A DNA stretch of 64,000 nucleotides from Halichoerus grypus (Eukaryota; Chordata; Mammalia; Carnivora; Phocidae), in contig NC_135714.1 in assembly GCF_964656455.1 (NCBI RefSeq), positions 122,196,131 through 122,260,130 of the forward strand, written 5' to 3'. The stretch's first letter is position 1; every line of letters starts with the position of its first letter. Below, piece by piece: positions 47,738-58,905 of this stretch. A program made the translations under genes and the position numbers. The notes beneath the pieces were generated by a model. That model saw only the letters and a program-made list of their open reading frames with translations. It made no database searches and was not told the DNA's origin.

Positions 47738-47840
47738 ACTAATGAATCATTGAACACTACATCAAAAACTAATGATGTACTATACAGTGACTAACTGAAC
47801 ATAATAAATATATATATATATATATATTTTTTTTACATAT
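47738..47840 (+). mobile_element. Very short L1 3'-end insertion
   Basis: Only about 80 bp of carnivore L1 3' UTR (ATCATTGAACACTACATCAA, then AACTAATGATGTACTATACA), ending in an (AT)n/T-rich tail. The exact 16-bp duplications ATATATACAGAATTCA (47722-47737 and 47841-47856) show it was a genuine insertion rather than a relic. Confidence 0.9.
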
Positions 47841-47964
47841 ATATATACAGAATTCATATATCTAAATAAGAAGAAAACAAACAACCCAACATAAATATGT
47901 AAACCAATACTTCACCAAAGAAAATACATGAATGGCAAGAAGCACTCAAAAAGATGTTCAATAT

Positions 47965-48170
47965 GGGGCGCCTGGGTGGCTCAGTCAGTTGAGCATCCAA
48001 CTCTTGATTTCAGCTCAGCTCATGATCTCGGGGTTGTGGAATCAAGCCCAAGTTGGGCTCGGCACTCATTAGGGAGTACTGCTTGTCCCACTCTCTCTGC
48101 TCCTCCCCCCTGCTCCTGCTCACTCTCTCTCTCTCTCAGATAAATGAATGAAATCTTTAAAAAAAAAAAA
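47965..48170 (+). mobile_element. SINEC, sense, older variant
   Basis: Head GGGGCGCCTGGGTGGCTCAG with the ACTCTTGATTTCAGCTCAGC variant and a tail of about 16 A. The flanks AAAAAGATGTTCAATAT (47948-47964) and AAAAAGATATTCAATAT (ending 48186) differ once. Confidence 0.96.
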
Positions 48171-48450
48171 AAAAGATATTCAATATCATTATCAGTAAAA
48201 TGTAAATTAGAACCACAATGAAATAACACTCCATCTCTATTACAATTACTAAAATTAAAAATCCTGACAATACCAAATGTTGATAACTGCAAAAGGGCAG
48301 GAAGGAGCTTTTGGGGTGATGGAAATGTTCTGTCTTGACTATGGAGGTGGTGAATACATGCATTTATCAAAACACATTGGACTATACTTTAAGTGGGTGC
48401 ATTTTATTATATGTAAATTATACCTCAATGAAGTTGATTTATTATAAAAA

Positions 48451-48982
48451 ATGCAATGGATACTAATAAAAGTGTTAGTACTCCTCTAATTAATGAAATG
48501 AATATGCCCAAGGAGCTCATTCTATTTGTAATAAATGTACCTACACCATATTCTTCTTAGCTCCTTTCTAAAGCATTTAGAATGTAAATCCTGCATTTAC
48601 ATTCTAATATCCATTGAAAAGACATTATGCTTATTCTCATTTTTATAGACAAGCTACTAAAGATAACTAGAGGTTTCACTCATATCTAAAAGATCCAATG
48701 TAATAGCAGGTCCAAATTTCTTGATGTATATATAATTCCTCTCCCAAGATTATAATGCCTATTTTGATATTTCCCTCTTAAGGGTCTTGGTTTACTTTTC
48801 CTCCTTCTGTTTTCATACATACAGTTCATCCAAATGTCTATTTCTCATTAATTCAATGATGATTTCATGCTTGGACCAGAAAAAAGAAAAAGGAATATGT
48901 TGTTTATCTGCTCAGATATTACCTTCGTGTGGCACAGAGCTTTTATACACGTTAATGAACCTGGGTGTTGTGCAACTCTGAT
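48451..48982. other. Unassigned span
   Basis: AT-rich, no gene. A local direct repeat of an ATTCTAATAT/AATGTAAATCC type lies at 48580-48610. Confidence 0.35.
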
Positions 48983-49000
48983 CTCTTATTCTTAACATTT

Positions 49001-49193
49001 TTTTTTAAAGATTTTATTTATTTATTTGACAGAGAGAGACAGCGAGAAAGGGAACACAAGCAGGGGGATTGGGAGAGGGAGAAGCAGGCTTCCCGCCGAG
49101 CAGGGAGCCCCATGCGGGGCTCCATCCCAGGACCCCGAAATCACGACCCGAGCCGAAGGTAGTCACCTAACCAACTGAGCCACCCAGGTGCCC
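49001..49193 (-). mobile_element. SINEC, antisense
   Basis: Left end TTTTTTTTAAAGATTTTATT and right end GCCACCCAGGTGCCC. The duplications CTCTTATTCTTAACATTT (48983-49000) and CTCTTATTCTTACATTT (49194-49210) differ by one A. Confidence 0.97.
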
Positions 49194-49210
49194 CTCTTAT
49201 TCTTACATTT

Positions 49211-52000
49211 TAAATTATTTCCTCTTTTTTTCCTCATCTCTCTGCAAACTGAGGTAAAAGACTTCCAAAGTATTGCAAAATAGACTCCACAGGAAATTCA
49301 GAGACAGTAATTATAGGCACTTTGATATTCCTGCTTGTTTAAGTAAGTGTTTTAAACAAACTTGGCACAGATTCATCACAGTAGTTCCTATTTTTGTTTA
49401 AAAAAAAAGTTTTATTACTGTCATTTTTTTTTAGCTATAACACTTTTTAAAATTCTTCCCATTTCTTATATTATAGAGGTAGTTTCTTGTCACATTTTTT
49501 CTATTCATGATTAACTTCTTTGACTAAGTATTTTTCATATTTTAAATCTGAGGCCCAGGCAGGATATTTTAAAAGTCTATCACTAATTGATAATTCTTTT
49601 GTTTTGAGTTCTTGGAAGAGTCTTTGGATATCTGGATTTCACTAATAAAACTTTTCACAGTTGTAAAGTAAGCTTCCTTTCAAACCCTTTTTATCTGTTT
49701 CCTACTTCCAGTTCTTTCATTGCAATGAATTACTTTGGTTAACGGCAATCAGTAAAGAAACTGTCTCTGATGTACGCTAGTGATATTTGCTTTTATTTCC
49801 TAAAGCTCAGACAAAATAGTCCTTCCACTAGGGCCTCTGTGCTCCTTGTACTGATTCCACGTACACAAGCTAAATTCCAAATCAGAGTTCAGTCCTTCAC
49901 ATTTGTCAATGCTAAGAAGGAGGGTGCCCTGGAGAGAACATTGTGAGCATTCCTGTTACTACAAACAGATGTACCCCATCATAAGTTAATAAGATTGCTT
50001 TTGGCTTATCTCTCAAAATTGTAGGAACTTTGTCAACATTAGTCTGCAATGGAGTAATCATTTATTTCTAAGAATACTAAGAACTTCCTATTTCTAGGAT
50101 TGCAAGGTTGAGGAATAGTCCCTAACAGTTGTAATATTGCTGAGAAGCCCTGTCTGTCACCAGCCAGCTGGACACAAGCATCCACCACCAGGAAAATGGT
50201 GCCAGTAATTACGTATATGCCAAGTACCACACAAAATATTATGCAACATACAATATGCGGCACTGCAGGGTTTTTAATCAGCCTCTATCACCTTCCTTCA
50301 GTGGCCTGGTCTATGCTGAAGGGGATTGCAGAAGGGGACCTATTGTAATGTATTCAAATAGTAGAAAAGAGACAGAGACTCCTTTAACAGAATAACAGCC
50401 AGGAGAGCACTACTCAGAATGAATCCCCCTTGACAGGGTAAAACTTGATTTTTGTTCTAGATATTTCTACCACAAGGCTGGACTAATGAGGGTAATTTCC
50501 CTTCCTGCACATACATGGATTAAAAGTACACTCAGGCGGCCTCATCCCCCAAAAAACGACAGAGCAGCATTATTAACTACCCAAGACCTAAGACAGTGAT
50601 GGGGAAAAATGCATAAGGGGGACAGGCTCCCAAGCAACCAAGAAATCACCAGTGTGAAGGAAGTGCTACTATCCGGATCTTATTGCACAGCCACTCCTGC
50701 TTCTCCCCACTCAAAGTGGGTAAAATGTTCCTCTCCCCCAGTTTTCCCACTGGAGCCAACAGCAAGAGCATCTCACAGAGTGGGACTAGACTGTATTACC
50801 CCCACCCTTCTGATGTTTAAGGCATAATAAAGGGATTAAACAGATGAAGAGACAAAAAGGGACTTGCTCATGTTAATTACACTTCAATTTAAAAAATAAA
50901 TAAAATTTTTTTAAAAGGATCTGCTCTCAGGAAGCTAACAATCTAAGACAACATGTTCCAATTTGTGTAATACCATATGTATTTTTATAATTTATTGAAG
51001 ACACACAATTAGTTCAACAATGATTTTAATGGGTGTGCATGTGCATGTAAGTGTGAGTGTGTTGTGCGTGTGTGTGTTCAGTTGTAAGATATATCCTGAT
51101 TTTAGAAATATTAAATAGATGATTTAATGGGATGTTATTAATGGGGTTACAAATGTTGTTACTAATTGTGATGGTGCAAATTAAGCCTGTGATTAATTTC
51201 CACCATTTGTAACAATGTAAAAAGTGACTAAGCAACAAACTCAATTAATACATGTAGGATAAAAATGCAACCTCTTCTTGAGCAAGAATGTTCTATAAAA
51301 AAAAATTTCTCTGAAAAAGAAAAGGCCCCCATACTTGAGCTGGGGCAGCACCCTCTGGGAAATATCTAGTATTCATGATAGAATGCTGGAGCAGTTTTCT
51401 GATAGATAGTAATGAGATTTGAACTCCTTTTGAGAAATTAAAGTACACCACGCAGTTTATATTCACCTCGCAGTAACTAGACATGCTTTTTTAAGAAATC
51501 TAATCTAACAATGATTAGCTAACCATTTATTTCCCCAAAAGATATCTCTATCAAGAGGGAGCCTTTGGGTTGGCTTTCTTAGGAGACTTTTCCCTACTGC
51601 AGTTTGAAATAAAACTTTGACAGATGTTCACAATCTGAGAAATTGTCACACAAGTACTAAATCATGAGTGATAGTGGTAAACTAGATACTACTCTGCTTC
51701 CCTCAAGGAAGACCATGGGCTCTGGTCTGAGAGACAACAGTATGATTTAAAGAAAACCCAGGCCAGGAAAAAAAAAATCAGTTTAGTAAAAGCTGGAGGC
51801 CGGAGGCAACAGATTCTTTTTTAACTGAGGAAGAAAGAAGCTCAGGTTGAGATGAAGAAAAGCACTTTGAAACTCAGGACACATAAACCTCTTCATTAGC
51901 AAAAGTTCAGCTTTGCCAATTCTAAGAGAGCGCATATGGGGTGGGGCAGTAATACAAATATAAATTTGTGGGGATCAGGACAAAAGTATTCGCACAGGTA
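49211..52000. other. Longest simple intergenic stretch in the right half
   Basis: No gene that I can defend. Contents: a possible truncated L1 end at about 50876-50920 (TTAATTACACTTCAATTTAA), a GT-rich patch at 51030-51080, and a hydrophobic minus-strand frame at 50039-50263 discussed under findings. No SINEC occurs in this stretch. Confidence 0.45.
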
Positions 52001-52017
52001 GAAAATAAATGAAACTG

Positions 52018-52217
52018 GGGTGCCTGGGTGGCTCAGTTGGTTAAGGAGTCTGTCTTCTGCTCAGGTCATGATCCCAGCGTCCTGGGATCCAGCCTGGCAC
52101 CGCACCAGGCTCTGTGCTCAGCAGGGAGCCTACTTCTCTCTCTCTGCCTGTCTGCCTGCTTGTGATCTCATTCTCTCTGTGTCAAATAAATAAATAAAAT
52201 CTTAAAAAAAAAAAAAA
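52018..52217 (+). mobile_element. SINEC, sense
   Basis: Head GGGTGCCTGGGTGGCTCAGT, with body CTCTCTGCCTGTCTGCCTGC, a variant unlike the commonest subfamily here. The duplications GAAAATAAATGAAACTG (52001-52017) and GAAATGAAATGAAACTG (52218-52234) are nearly identical. Confidence 0.95.
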
Positions 52218-52865
52218 GAAATGAAATGAAACTGTTTTTTAAAGCTTTGTTAGAGGTTCTCTGACTATTCTGAATATCTATACATTCCTTCCTATTGTGC
52301 CCTCATCATCTGTGGCAAGGTCCTTTTGGCTCAGTTCCTACAAAATTGCTTTCAGAAGTCATACTCTACAGTAAAGAAATGATATAGGAAATTAAGACTA
52401 GGACTGACTTTTTGAAGCTACTGACCATAAAGTATCCAAATCCGTCATGGCACTGGAAAAAGAAAAAGCCTTCCATAAAGTTTGGCCTAGGTTTATCAGA
52501 TCTATTGATAAAGAAAGAAAGGAAGGGTAGGGACTCAAAGTCCTAGTCACAAAAGAGCTTGAGGTTTCCCTGTGGTGCCAGAAATGGTAGTCTGCTTTTT
52601 CCCAAAAGGTGGTGACACATTGTCAGTTTTTATATTTCCCAAATACCAAATATAGATTAAGCAGGGATCTTCTGAAAATAGTACTGTGGCATAAGGGACA
52701 GAATTTCACATGCAAGGCAAGCTTTTTAAGAACTTTCTAATCAATCAGTAGGCTTCTGTCTACTCCATCAGATTCTTCCTCCCTGACCCAACCAAAGAAC
52801 AGATGAAACTTGGGAAACAAAAAAGGGAAACAATGCCCATGATTTCCAACTTCCTCATCTACTTC

Positions 52866-52985
52866 TGTCATTCACTCAATAATAAATGTCTGCTGAGAGC
52901 CTGCCACATTTTAGACATTGTCCTAGATCCTATAAAATATTTAAAACATGAAAAAGAATAAGATGTGGTCCCTGTATTCAAGAAC
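52866..52985 (-). mobile_element. L2 3' end, antisense
   Basis: TTCACTCAATAATAAATGTC, GAGAGCCTGCCACATTTTAG and ATGTGGTCCCTG fit the reversed L2 terminus. Confidence 0.75.
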
Positions 52986-53139
52986 GTTAGTTATTTTCCT
53001 AAATAAATACATAACATCCAAAGATATAAAACTACATAAAAGTTTAAAAGCTAGAAATTCCATAAGAGACGATCCAGAAAGTTCTGTGAATATATGGAAT
53101 TTAATTATGAAAAAAGTTACATTTAAAAAAGGTGTGGGG

Positions 53140-53360
53140 GGGGACAAACCATGAGACTCTAAACAATAGGGAATAAACTGGGGGTTGTTGGAGGGAGGTA
53201 GTTAGGGGATGGGCTAGATGGTTGGTGAGTATTAAGGAGGGCACTTGTTAATGATGAGCACTGTGTATTATATGTAAGTGATGAACTACTGAATTCTACT
53301 CCTGAAACCAATATTGCACTGTATGTTAAATAACTAGAATTTAAATAAAAATTTGAAAAG
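53140..53360 (+). mobile_element. Carnivore L1 3' UTR fragment, sense
   Basis: AAACCATGAGACTCTAAACA, TAAACTGGGGGTTGTTGGAG, GGGCTAGATGGTTGGTGAGT and CTGTATGTTAAATAACTAGA match the 3' end of an older carnivore L1. It is related to 23860-24040. No ORF2 is attached. Confidence 0.85.
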
Positions 53361-53539
53361 AAAAAATAACTAAATAAATTAAAATAAAATTAGTACCAAA
53401 GAAAGGACTACTCCATTTTTTCCAAAAGGTAGTTACTGACTGTCACTTTGGAAAATATAAAATCAGACGTAATCTGAACATAAACACACATACAAACAAA
53501 TCAGATGAATTTAACAACTGAAAAACTAAGCAAGTAGAA

Positions 53540-53850
53540 AAAATTCTATTAGAGTATTTTTATAATCTCTGGTGCTAGGAAAGGCCTTTCCAGGCAGAAA
53601 GAGAAAGATACTCAAATATTGATGTTGATATTTCAAAAATAAAATCTTCTGAATAAAAATGTCACCATAAAAAGTTAAAATCAAATGACAGACTAGAAAA
53701 AGTATTTGCAGCATACATAACAATGATCACTATTGACAATGTACAAAAAGTTCTTATTAAGCATAATAAGACAAATTAGCCCAACATAAAAATGGGCAAA
53801 AGAGATGAACTGATGAATTGCCGATGAAATACAAATGCCTGATATATTTA
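53540..53850 (+). mobile_element. Ancient L1 ORF2 C-terminal relic
   Basis: ATGACAGACTAGAAAAAGTA followed by TTGCAGCATACATAACAATG and CAACATAAAAATGGGCAAAA recall the L1 ORF2 C-terminal coding block. Too decayed to assign a subfamily. Confidence 0.6.
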
Positions 53851-53854
53851 TTCT

Positions 53855-53945
53855 TGCATTCATTCAACCATTATTTATTGAGTCTTACTATCTATTAGGC
53901 ATGGCCCTAGCAAGTGGACATACAGCAGTAAACAAAAGATACAAA
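53855..53945 (-). mobile_element. L2 3' end, antisense
   Basis: CATTCATTCAACCATTATTT, TGAGTCTTACTATCTATTAG and ACATACAGCAGTAAACAAAA match the reversed L2 terminus. Confidence 0.8.
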
Positions 53946-54554
53946 AAGGAGATGAAGAGATCATTAAAATAACAAATATAATTTGCTCTTTCAATAGGCA
54001 AAAATTTATAGAGTTCTGGTGGGATATGGAAAATGGGCATGCTCATGAAATTTGGGAGTGTAAGTTGGGCAGCCTTCTTGAAGTACAAATTGGCAATAAG
54101 CAAAATTTTAATTGTTCATATACTTTTATAAGCAACTTCATTTTAATAGAGTCTGTCCTACAGAAATATTGGTACCTTGCACAAAGATTTGTAAGGATGG
54201 TCACTGCAGCATCATTTATAATTGGGAAAAATTGGAAAGGGTATATCTATTCTCATGGCTACAGTTTAAAAAGTACATACATACTATCTAATATTAAGCT
54301 GCTTTTAAAAGATAGTACTAAATTATATATAATGACATAAAAAGATTTCTAAGAATTATTACATACAAAAAAATCAAATAACTTGTGCCATAGATTCTGT
54401 TTAACAAAAGACATTGGGTGTATATAGAGCTACGCATACAAGAAATCTAGAAGGGGACACAACAAAGCAGCTAATCTCTGCGGAGGGGAGAGTAAGTAGG
54501 GATGAAGGGAGACTTTGAGGTTTCTTTCCATGTACTGTTAATGGTCAGAATGGA

Positions 54555-54790
54555 GAGAGATTCTGTGTATAGGCTTTGGAGTCAAATCACATGGGATCAA
54601 TTCTGATTCTGCTACTTTCCAGATGTACAGACCTGGATTTCCCCTTCTGCAAAATAACCATAGTGTATGATTCATAAAATTCTGAGAATGAATTTAACTC
54701 ATTTTAATTCATTTAATTCAGGTAATCCATGAAAAACACTCCAAGTAGGCACATAGAATTCATCTAATAAGCGTTAGTCATTATTAATGC
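54555..54790 (+). mobile_element. MIR, sense
   Basis: GGCTTTGGAGTCAAATCACA, TCTGATTCTGCTACTTTCCA and ATTTCCCCTTCTGCAAAATA are in MIR order, with GGCACATAGAATTCATCTAA at the 3' side. Confidence 0.85.
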
Positions 54791-55298
54791 TTTAAACTGT
54801 TTGAATCAATTTCAATGAGAATATATTCAGACGTCATGTAATTGAAAAAACACAATAAAAAACTCTCTAACAAGTGGTACAAACTGAAGGCTATGAGAAT
54901 TCAGAAGAGTTGGGAACCTATGCTACATATTCTGCCACATTCTAGACTTGCTTCTCCCATGAATACAACAAATGCAGATGAATCACAAATCTTGTTGGAC
55001 AGAACCACAAACCAAAATTTGTATTATGCTTCCTTTTTCTACAAAAATATATAGAAAAGAAAAACATACACAAACCAATGATCTCCTAATTGGAGATCCT
55101 AAGTAAATGGAATTAAATATCTGTTGCTCTTATAAATTAAGACATTTATGTTTCCTTTTTTAGTTTGGTAAGTTAGACACATCTATAAAGAAGTCTCTTT
55201 AAAAGTCCCTTAGTAAGTTAAACAGATTCCAAACATCTGTGTAAATAATTTTCATCCTATGGAAAATATGTATTTTTCTAGATGACTACTATTATTTC
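54791..55298. other. Unassigned span
   Basis: No gene or repeat recognised. The frame at 54842-55054 has no motif support. Confidence 0.35.
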
Positions 55299-55314
55299 AA
55301 AGTTATGTGTAAAC

Positions 55315-55527
55315 CTGGGGCGCCTGGGTGGCTCAGTTGGTTAAGTGGTGGACTCTTGATTTCTGCTCAGGTCATAATCTCAGGGTTGTGAGATCAAGCC
55401 CCACATGGGGCTCTGTGCTCAGGAGGGAGTAGGTTTCAAGATTCTCTCTGTCCTGCTAACCCTCCTGCTCCTCACTCGCTTTCTCTCTCTCTAAAATATA
55501 AATAAATAAATCTTTAAAAAAATAATA
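55315..55527 (+). mobile_element. SINEC, sense, older variant
   Basis: Head TGGGGCGCCTGGGTGGCTCA, GGACTCTTGATTTCTGCTCA variant, tail AAATAAATAAATCTTTAAAA. The flanks AAAGTTATGTGTAAAC (55299-55314) and AAGGTTTTGTGTAAAC (55528-55543) differ at two bases. Confidence 0.94.
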
Positions 55528-55813
55528 AAGGTTTTGTGTAAACTTTCACAAAATGTGTTTAATCATGTTACCTTCTAAGAACAATTATTCATTAAGCAAT
55601 CAATGTTATACAATCTTGCCAAATAAGAAGAATCACCAGGATAGTTTATTAAAAATACAGATTCCTAGGCTCCTCCTTTGAGGGTCTTATCCTATTCTAA
55701 AATATGGCAAAGGAATCTGCAGTTTTAACAAATATCCTAGGCGATTCTTATGACTAGGCAAGTTTGGGAAACCCTGACCTTGATTAACTGTGTCATATGC
55801 TATATTTCAATTT

Positions 55814-56009
55814 TTTTTTTTTTTTAAGATTTTATATATTTGACAGAGAGAGACACAGCGAGAGAGGGAACACAAGCAGGGGGAGTGGGAGAGGGAGAAG
55901 CAGTCTTCCCGCTGAGCAGAGAGTCTGATGTGAGGCTCAATCCCAGGATCCCGGGATCATGACCTGAGCTGAAGGCAGACGCGTAATGACTGAGCCACCC
56001 AGGTGCCCC
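55814..56009 (-). mobile_element. SINEC, antisense
   Basis: Left end is a T run then AAGATTTTATATATTTGACA; right end GCCACCCAGGTGCCCC. The duplications TATATTTCAATTT (55801-55813) and TATATCTCAATTT (56010-56022) differ once. Confidence 0.96.
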
Positions 56010-56337
56010 TATATCTCAATTTCTAAGGAAGGAACTGATCTATAGGGTGAAATGTTTCTGTGTATTAGAACAAATACTGATAAATTGTTCCTGCTCTTCT
56101 GCACAGCCAAACTTTTCAAAGGGTTGCATACAAATGTTATCTCTATTCCTTCATTCCTTAGTCTTTTTTTTTTTAAAGAAATTAAATATATTGATGCATA
56201 TTGGGTGAACTTTTCTTCTTTATCCTTGTACTTCAAATTTATCTTTAAGCTTATCTTGATCCTTTACCTTTCCATAGAATTTATCAGCTTATCAAAATCT
56301 ACCAAAGAAGAAGATGGAGGAGGAGCAGAGAAAGACA

Positions 56338-56442
56338 GGAAGAAAGACAGAAGGAAGAAGGAAGGAAGGAAGGAAGGAAGGAAGGAAGGAACGAAGGAAG
56401 GAAGGAAGGAAGGGGAGAGGAAGGAAGGAAGAAGAGAGACAT

Positions 56443-56517
<75 letters not shown>

Positions 56518-56561
56518 AAAAGGAAGGAAGAAGAGAGAGGAAAGAAGAAAGAAGAAAGAAA

Positions 56562-56618
<57 letters not shown>

Positions 56619-56740
56619 AATGAAAAGAAAGAAAGAAATGAAAAGAAAGAAAGAAAAGAAGAAAGAAGAAGGAAGAAAGAAAGAAAGAAAGAAAAAGAAA
56701 GAAAGAAAGGAAGGAAGGAAGAAAAGGAAGCATTACAATA
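56338..56740 (+). repeat. Long purine tract, (GGAA)n and (GAAA)n
   Basis: Almost pure A/G for about 390 bp: GGAAGGAA units at 56350-56430, GAAA units at 56445-56518, mixed GAAGAAAG to 56570, GAAA again at 56571-56620, then irregular units. It generates the Lys/Glu/Arg-only frame 56314-56754 and the Phe/Ser/Leu frame on the minus strand, both artefacts. Stretches have mirror symmetry. Confidence 0.97.
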
Positions 56741-57239
56741 AATTTATAAGTTAATTTGAAGAGAACTGCCATCTTTTCAATATTGAGTTCACTTATCCAT
56801 ATTGAATTCCAATCCTGTGGTTGTTCAATCATTTTCTCATTGTTTGCTCATCAAGAACATTTGAGAATTTTCTCTATTAAAGTTATGCATGTTTTTGTAG
56901 ATTTATTCCTAAATAACTTTTAGTTTTTATTGCTAACCTGAATGGAATTTCTTGAGTGTGGGTGTGGGTGTGAAAGAAACAAAAGAAGAAATATAAAAGA
57001 GAAGATGTATGAAACACTGTGGTTTAAAAACAGCAATATAAAAAACCATCTGCTTCCTTCCCAGCAAGAAATAAGACTTAACAAGAATCTTATGTGGAAT
57101 CTTTTCTATAGGATCTTATTCACCTTCATCCTCCACAGTTATAACCTTTAATTCAGTGTTAATTAATTAAACATTCCAGTGCTTTTCTTTACAGTATAAT
57201 CACCTATATATGTATCTGTGAAAAATACATTGATCAGGT
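56741..57239. other. Unassigned, L1-like in part
   Basis: 56741-56935 resembles antisense L1 ORF2 (TTTTCAATATTGAGTTCACT, TTGTAGATTTATTCCTAAAT), possibly a remnant whose other half is 56180-56300 and which was split by the purine tract. 56940-57239 is unassigned. Confidence 0.5.
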
Positions 57240-57984
57240 TTCAATTTTCAAATGTATAGATAGAATCATGCTATACTTATTCACTACACTTCTTTCAGTC
57301 AAAATCATATTTTTGCAGGTGGGTCATAATGATACATGTGATGGTTGTTCTATCATTCACTGCTGTGGTGTGTTTCCAAGTACGAATATGCTAAATTTTG
57401 TCTATTCTACTACAGATAACCGTTTGGGTTGTTTTCAGTTTGTGGCCATTACAAAAAAAATGCTGGTATGAACAATGCTGTGCATATATCTTCCGGCAAC
57501 TGTACTAGTTTTTCTAAACTCTATGCCTGGGAGTGAAAATGCTGAATCATAGTGTCTACTTATGTTCAAATTTAAAACTATTTTCCAAACTAATGTACCA
57601 AATTACACTCTAAAATTATCTGAGAGTCTCTATTGCTCCATGTGGATGACAACACTTGGTGCAAGGCTTTTAATTTTTCCCCTTTTTTGGGTATAGAATG
57701 GTATCTGATTTTGATTTTAATTTGTATTTCTCTAATTCCAATGAGGTGAGCACCTTTTTATATATCTATTGGCCATTTAAATCTCCTCTCCTCTTTTTAG
57801 AAATGCCTGTTCACATCTTTTGCCTATTTATTTATTGGGTGCTTCTCTTTTTGTTGATTTCTAGAAGATCACTATGTATTCTGAATATTAATACTGTCTC
57901 AGTTAAATCTGTTGCAAAATATCTTCTCACTTGTGACTTGTCTTTACCCTCCCTTTATGTGTCTTTTGATAGAGAAGTTCATCA

Positions 57985-58175
57985 ATTTTTTTTAAGATTT
58001 TGTTTATTTATTTTGAAAGAGAGAGAGTGAGTGAGAGAGCACAAGCAGGCAGAGAGGCAGGCAGAGGGAGAGGGAGAAGCAGGTTCCATGCTGAGCAGGG
58101 ACCACGATGTGGGACTTGATCCCAGGACCCTGAGCCAAAGGCAGACGGTTAACTGACTGAGCCACTCAGGTGCCC
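57985..58175 (-). mobile_element. SINEC, antisense, diverged
   Basis: Left TTTTTTTTAAGATTTTGTTT, right GAGCCACTCAGGTGCCC. A short internal deletion lies near 58128, where the GATCATGACC block is missing. The exact 13-bp duplications GAGAAGTTCATCA are at 57972-57984 and 58176-58188. Confidence 0.95.
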
Positions 58176-58309
58176 GAGAAGTTCATCATTTTAAAGTAGT
58201 CAAATTCAGTCTTTTCCTTTATAGGTTGCATTTTTTCCTCTCCTATTTAGGAATTCCTTTCCCACTCCAATGTTATATAGTTAATTTGTTATATTGCCTT
58301 GGGGAAGTT

Positions 58310-58400
58310 TCATTATATATTAATGAAATTAATATTTTATATTAATATATTATTAATTATAATTATATATATAATATATTAATAATGAAATTAAACATTT
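58310..58400. repeat. AT-only palindrome-rich patch
   Basis: TATATTAATGAAATTAATAT and neighbouring TATTAATTATAATTATATAT units form overlapping inverted repeats with almost no G or C. It lies inside the antisense L1M and is likely local expansion. Confidence 0.8.
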
Positions 58401-58905
58401 AAGTCCTTAATCTATCTGAAATTTATAGTTGTGTATGACATGAGGTAGGGATTGAATAAAATTTTTTAATTACATTTTGCATTTTCTATTTGCTCCCTGC
58501 TGGTATATAGGAATATCATATTAGTAAATCCATCTTGTATCCAGCAACCTTGCAGATTTTTCTCATTAATTCTAATATTTATTTGTATATTTCCTTTGGT
58601 TTTCTCTCTGGAAAATCTCTTTATCTACAGTTTTTTTTTTCCCTACCTGATGCTTCACCATTTATTTCTTTGTTTTATCTATTGTATTGGATAAGACTTC
58701 CAGTACAATACTGAGTAGAAGTAATGATAATGAGGATTGTTGTGTAGTTCCTGACCTTAAAAGAAAATGTTCTTAAAGATATCATTCAATAGGCTAAGGA
58801 AGTTTCTTTCTATTCCTATTGCTAAGAGTTTTGTTATGGTTGTTGTGGTTGATGATTTTAAAATCATGAATACATGTTAAATTTTATCAGATTATTTTTT
58901 GAAGG

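Larger units (their letters stand above)
42800..48450 (+). mobile_element. Ancestral L1M (ORF2 to 3' end) hosting nine insertions
   Basis: One old sense L1 split into segments: 42800-42969, 43196-43404, 43867-43934, 44586-44790, 45435-45474, 45723-45965, 46189-47249, 47473-47737, 47857-47964 and 48187-48450. Read in order they give a collinear ORF2 from the endonuclease-RT linker through RT ('[25 protein letters not shown]' at about 45895-45965 continuing at 46189) and the C-terminus to an L1M 3' UTR ending TAAATTATACCTCAATGAAG at about 48415-48434. It is heavily mutated. The segment gaps are filled by the SINEs, L1 pieces and LTRs listed below. Confidence 0.83.

Noticed and set aside
1691..56009. 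Repeated GC-rich units spread across the window, considered as a CRISPR-like or satellite array
   Set aside because: The repeats are dispersed SINECs in both orientations, each with its own TSD, not a regular array.
56314..56832. Long Lys/Glu/Arg frame (plus) and Phe/Ser/Leu frame (minus)
   Set aside because: Both are direct translations of the GGAA/GAAA simple repeat, with no unique sequence.
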